NCBI RefSeq assembly: GCF_014170375.1
Contig: NZ_LZZW01000018.1
Coordinates: forward strand, 370,775 to 434,774
Direction of reading: 5' to 3'
DNA: 64,000 bases
Source of the DNA: Variovorax sp. UMC13
GTDB lineage: Bacteria > Pseudomonadota > Gammaproteobacteria > Burkholderiales > Burkholderiaceae_C
This document shows positions 61,635-64,000 of this stretch, one piece after another. Numbering within the stretch: the first letter of the stretch is position 1; every line of letters starts with the position of its first letter. Under the pieces are notes generated by a model. That model saw nothing but the letters and a program-made list of their open reading frames with translations, did no database searches and had not been told where the DNA came from. The position numbers and the translations under genes are program-made.

Positions 61635-62222
61635 TTACAGACTCACTTCGGTGATCTTGGCGCCCGAGATCGACACGCCGGCCTCCAGGCCCACGTTGGT
61701 CAGCACGAAGCCGACCACCGGCTGGCGGATGGTGTTGGTGTCGACTGCACCGTTGGCACCGATGTTGGCGACGGCCACGGTGGCATCGGCGCCGGCGGTC
61801 CAGCCCTTGCTCGCGCGGAACTTGGCCAGCGCGTCCTGGGTGTTGAACAGGTAGATCACGGCCTTGGATTGCGCGCCGGCCTGGAAGCCGATCGAACCCG
61901 CCGTCGTGCTGTAGTAGGCCTGGGTGCGGCCACCGGTGCGCAGCGAACCGCGGCCGTATTCGGCACCGACGCCGAAGCTGGCGCCGACCACGGCCGGGAA
62001 GACCAGCACGCCGGCCGACTTGGCGACCATCTCGCGCGAACCCGGCACGGTGTCGTACAGCTTCGACAGCGACGCGTCGACCTGGGCGTCGATCGAGGCG
62101 CGCGAAGAGGTCTTGGTGCCGGTGTCACCGGGACGGGTCGTGGTGCAGCCGACGAAGGCCACGCTGCAGGCGGCGATCGCGGCGGTGGTGACGAGGGTGC
62201 GGAGCGTGAAGCTTTTTTGCAT
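61635..62222 (-). CDS. SYLF/YSC84-domain lipoprotein
   Basis: 195 residues from the ATG at 62222 (AAGGAATTC upstream). Lipoprotein signal with VAFVGC lipobox at about 21-26. The SYLF/YSC84-like domain shows KSAGVLVFPAVVGASFGVGA (about 68-87), then GRTQAYYSTTAGSIGFQAGA and a final VLTNVGLEAGVSISGAKITE. In bacteria this domain occurs in small envelope lipoproteins of unclear role, with lipid binding suggested for YSC84 relatives. Runs opposite to the AraC gene. Confidence 0.88.
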   Translation of the reverse strand: MQKSFTLRTLVTTAAIAACSVAFVGCTTTRPGDTGTKTSSRASIDAQVDASLSKLYDTVPGSREMVAKSAGVLVFPAVVGASFGVGAEYGRGSLRTGGRTQAYYSTTAGSIGFQAGAQSKAVIYLFNTQDALAKFRASKGWTAGADATVAVANIGANGAVDTNTIRQPVVGFVLTNVGLEAGVSISGAKITEVSL

Positions 62223-62513
62223 GGTTCGAATTCCTTGTATGAATCGGGCCTGCCGGTCCCGCATCTGCGGCGGGAAATCAAGCGGCCCGGACGGATGCTA
62301 AGTCGGCTGGCAGGGCGAAAAACGCACTGAGGGAGACGGCCTACGCGAAGTCGGGCGGTTTGGGAGCCCGGTCGCGGGCGATCCGTCTTCCTGTGGAAAA
62401 CCCTGATCGATTTTCAGTCAATTGCCTGAATGTCGGACATATCGAATGACTGAAACGAGGTCGTGGCGTGTGGCGTCCAATGAAAAGTCGTTTGCAATCA
62501 AGTGTTTCCGGGT

Positions 62514-62528
62514 TGGCACGACATGTGC
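62514..62528 (+). promoter_or_regulatory. Sigma-54 (-24/-12) promoter of the ABC binding-protein gene
   Basis: TGGCACG-ACAT-GTGC matches the consensus TGGCACG-N4-TTGC at all positions but one, with the invariant GG and GC exactly spaced. Expected start near 62540, about 23 bases before the ATG at 62563 and just before AGGAG. It lies in the 340-base gap 62223-62562, whose rest (62300-62500) is AT-richer and would hold activator sites, though none can be named; a palindrome-like TTTTCAGTCA...TGACTGAA at about 62410-62455 is a candidate. Confidence 0.75.
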
Positions 62529-62562
62529 AATATTCAGTCATTCAAACCAGGAGACATCCACC

Positions 62563-63750
62563 ATGAACCGTCGCCACCTCGTCGCTCTGGCCGCCTTGGC
62601 CACTTGCACCGCCGCCCTCACGGCGCATGCGCAGTCCAACGAAATCCGCATCGCCCACGTCTACAGCAAGACCGGCGCCCTCGAGGCCTACGGCAAGCAG
62701 ACGCAGACCGGCCTGATGATGGGCCTGGACTACGCCACCGGCGGCACCATGATGGTCAACGGCAAGAAGCTGGTCGTGATCGAGAAGGACGACCAGGGCA
62801 AGCCCGACCTCGGCAAGTCGCTGCTGGCCGCCGCGTATTCCGACGACAAGGCCGCGCTGGCCGTCGGCCCGACCGCTTCGGGCGTGGCGCTGGCCATGCT
62901 GCCGGTGGCCGAGGAGTACAAGAAGATCCTGATCGTCGAGCCCGCAGTGGCCGACTCGATCACCGGCGACAAGTGGAACAAGTACATCTTCCGCACCGGC
63001 CGCAACAGCTCGCAGGACGCGATCTCCAACGCGGTCGCGGTCGACAAGGCCGGCGTCACGGTCGCCACGCTGGCCCAGGACAACGCCTTCGGCCGCGACG
63101 GCGTGAAGGCCTTTGCCGGCGCGCTCAAGAAGGCCAAGCTGGCGCACGAGGAATACCTGCCGCCCGCCACCACCGACTTCACCGCCGGTGCGCAGCGCCT
63201 GATCGACAAGCTCAAGGACGTGCCCGGCCGCAAGATCATCTGGATCGTCTGGGCCGGCGCCGGCAACCCGTTCAAGATCGTCGACCTCGACCTCAAGCGC
63301 TACGGCATCGAGATCGCCACCGGCGGCAACATCCTGCCGGCCATGGCCGCCTACAAGAGCCTGCCAGGCATGGAAGGTGCGGCCTACTACTACTTCGGCA
63401 TCCCGAAGAACCCGGTCAACGAGGCGCTGGTCTCGGCCCACTACAAGCAGTTCAAGACGCCGCCGGACTTCTTCACGGCTGGTGGCTTCTCGGCCGCGAT
63501 GGCGGTGGTGACGGCGCTCAAGAAGACCAACGGCGACACCAGCACCAACAAGCTCATCAGCACCATGGAAGGCATGAGCTTCGACACGCCCAAGGGCAAG
63601 ATGACCTTCCGCAAGGAAGACCACCAGGCGATGCAGTCGATGTACCACTTCAAGATCAAGGTCGACCCGGCCTTCGCCTGGGGCGTGCCGGAGCTGGTGC
63701 ACGAGATCAAGCCCGAAGAGATGGACATCCCGATCAAGAACAAGCGCTGA
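62563..63750 (+). CDS. ABC transporter periplasmic binding protein (branched-chain amino acid/urea type, LivK family)
   Basis: 395 residues from the ATG at 62563 (AGGAG ten bases upstream). Signal peptide ends near AHAQS (about 24). Type I periplasmic fold: EIRIAHVYSKTGALEAYGKQ, then ALAVGPTASGVALAMLPVAE and GVTVATLAQDNAFGRDGVKA, with family text GGFSAAMAVVTALKKTNG near the end. It captures an amino acid, amide or related compound for a LivHMGF-type transporter not in this window. The -24/-12 promoter suggests nitrogen-related or activator-dependent control. The last 207 bases are repeated in inverted form. Confidence 0.9.
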   Translation: MNRRHLVALAALATCTAALTAHAQSNEIRIAHVYSKTGALEAYGKQTQTGLMMGLDYATGGTMMVNGKKLVVIEKDDQGKPDLGKSLLAAAYSDDKAALAVGPTASGVALAMLPVAEEYKKILIVEPAVADSITGDKWNKYIFRTGRNSSQDAISNAVAVDKAGVTVATLAQDNAFGRDGVKAFAGALKKAKLAHEEYLPPATTDFTAGAQRLIDKLKDVPGRKIIWIVWAGAGNPFKIVDLDLKRYGIEIATGGNILPAMAAYKSLPGMEGAAYYYFGIPKNPVNEALVSAHYKQFKTPPDFFTAGGFSAAMAVVTALKKTNGDTSTNKLISTMEGMSFDTPKGKMTFRKEDHQAMQSMYHFKIKVDPAFAWGVPELVHEIKPEEMDIPIKNKR

Positions 63751-64000
63751 TCGGTCTTTCTCCCTCCCCCGCTGGGGGAGGGAGAAAGACCGATCAGCGC
63801 TTGTTCTTGATCGGGATGTCCATCTCTTCGGGCTTGATCTCGTGCACCAGCTCCGGCACGCCCCAGGCGAAGGCCGGGTCGACCTTGATCTTGAAGTGGT
63901 ACATCGACTGCATCGCCTGGTGGTCTTCCTTGCGGAAGGTCATCTTGCCCTTGGGCGTGTCGAAGCTCATGCCTTCCATGGTGCTGATGAGCTTGTTGGT
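63544..64000. repeat. Perfect inverted repeat, 227-base arms, to window end
   Basis: Bases 63544-63770 and 63774-64000 are exact reverse complements about a 3-base loop GCT. The inner 20 bases of each arm are a C-rich/G-rich hairpin that may be the gene's terminator. No mismatch was found when the arms were compared by eye. The repeat runs off the window end, so its full size is unknown. Confidence 0.93.
63794..64000 (-). CDS. 3-prime end of a second, inverted copy of the ABC binding-protein gene (partial)
   Basis: The last 68 codons and stop of a leftward gene identical to the end of the gene at 62563-63750 (for example MEGMSFDTPKGKMTFRKEDH and MDIPIKNKR). It is cut by the window end. If real, two identical genes face each other across a shared terminator. 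If the join is an assembly fold-back, this entry is not a gene. Confidence 0.5.
   Translation of the reverse strand, partial: TNKLISTMEGMSFDTPKGKMTFRKEDHQAMQSMYHFKIKVDPAFAWGVPELVHEIKPEEMDIPIKNKR

Overview
The window looks like chromosomal DNA of a high-GC betaproteobacterium, most likely Comamonadaceae and Variovorax-like. This is inferred from gene content (Bug/TctC-type binding protein, TctBA, many LysR regulators, betaproteobacterial porin, CecR-type TetR with an RND pump) and not from any rRNA or marker gene. About 56% of it is one transposable prophage. No tRNA, rRNA or CRISPR array was seen.

Positions 1-35740 are a prophage whose left end lies before position 1. Heads are Mu-type (gp27/gp28 terminase, gp29 portal, gpF, gpG-like, I/Z protease-scaffold, gpT capsid, gp36, gp37). 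Tails are siphovirus-type: a tube protein, G/GT chaperones with a -1 frameshift site, a tape measure, an NlpC-like protein, a J-like tip protein and a beta-helix tailspike, with no sheath or Mu baseplate genes. This mosaic matches B3-like transposable siphophages. The early operon (Ner-like protein, two small regulators, DUF3102, transposase A, ATPase B, small ORFs, DUF3164) runs leftward from a divergent control region at 6412-6513. The repressor and then lysis, head and tail genes run rightward. After the tailspike come a com-like zinc-ribbon gene overlapping a Dam-type adenine methylase, then two leftward cargo genes. The right end is placed at 35740 from two 23-bp-spaced motifs and a Mu-like CTTCA terminus.

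Positions 35741-47740 are transcribed leftward. They hold tctA and tctB (no tctC beside them), a TctD/TctE-type two-component system, and a TetR - outer-membrane factor - membrane-fusion protein - RND permease operon whose genes all overlap by ATGA junctions, followed by a LysR gene.

Positions 47741-64000 hold metabolic genes, often paired with a divergent regulator: LysR/quinone oxidoreductase, a Tat-exported dienelactone-hydrolase-like protein, aldo-keto reductase/LysR, a PAS-sigma54 activator, a porin, AraC/SDR, SDR/HxlR, a PhzF-RidA pair, a Bug binding protein with an AraC regulator, and a SYLF lipoprotein. Last is a branched-chain-amino-acid-type ABC binding protein behind a strong -24/-12 promoter. 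From 63544 to the window end the sequence is a perfect inverted repeat of the end of that gene. It is either a tail-to-tail duplication or an assembly fold-back.
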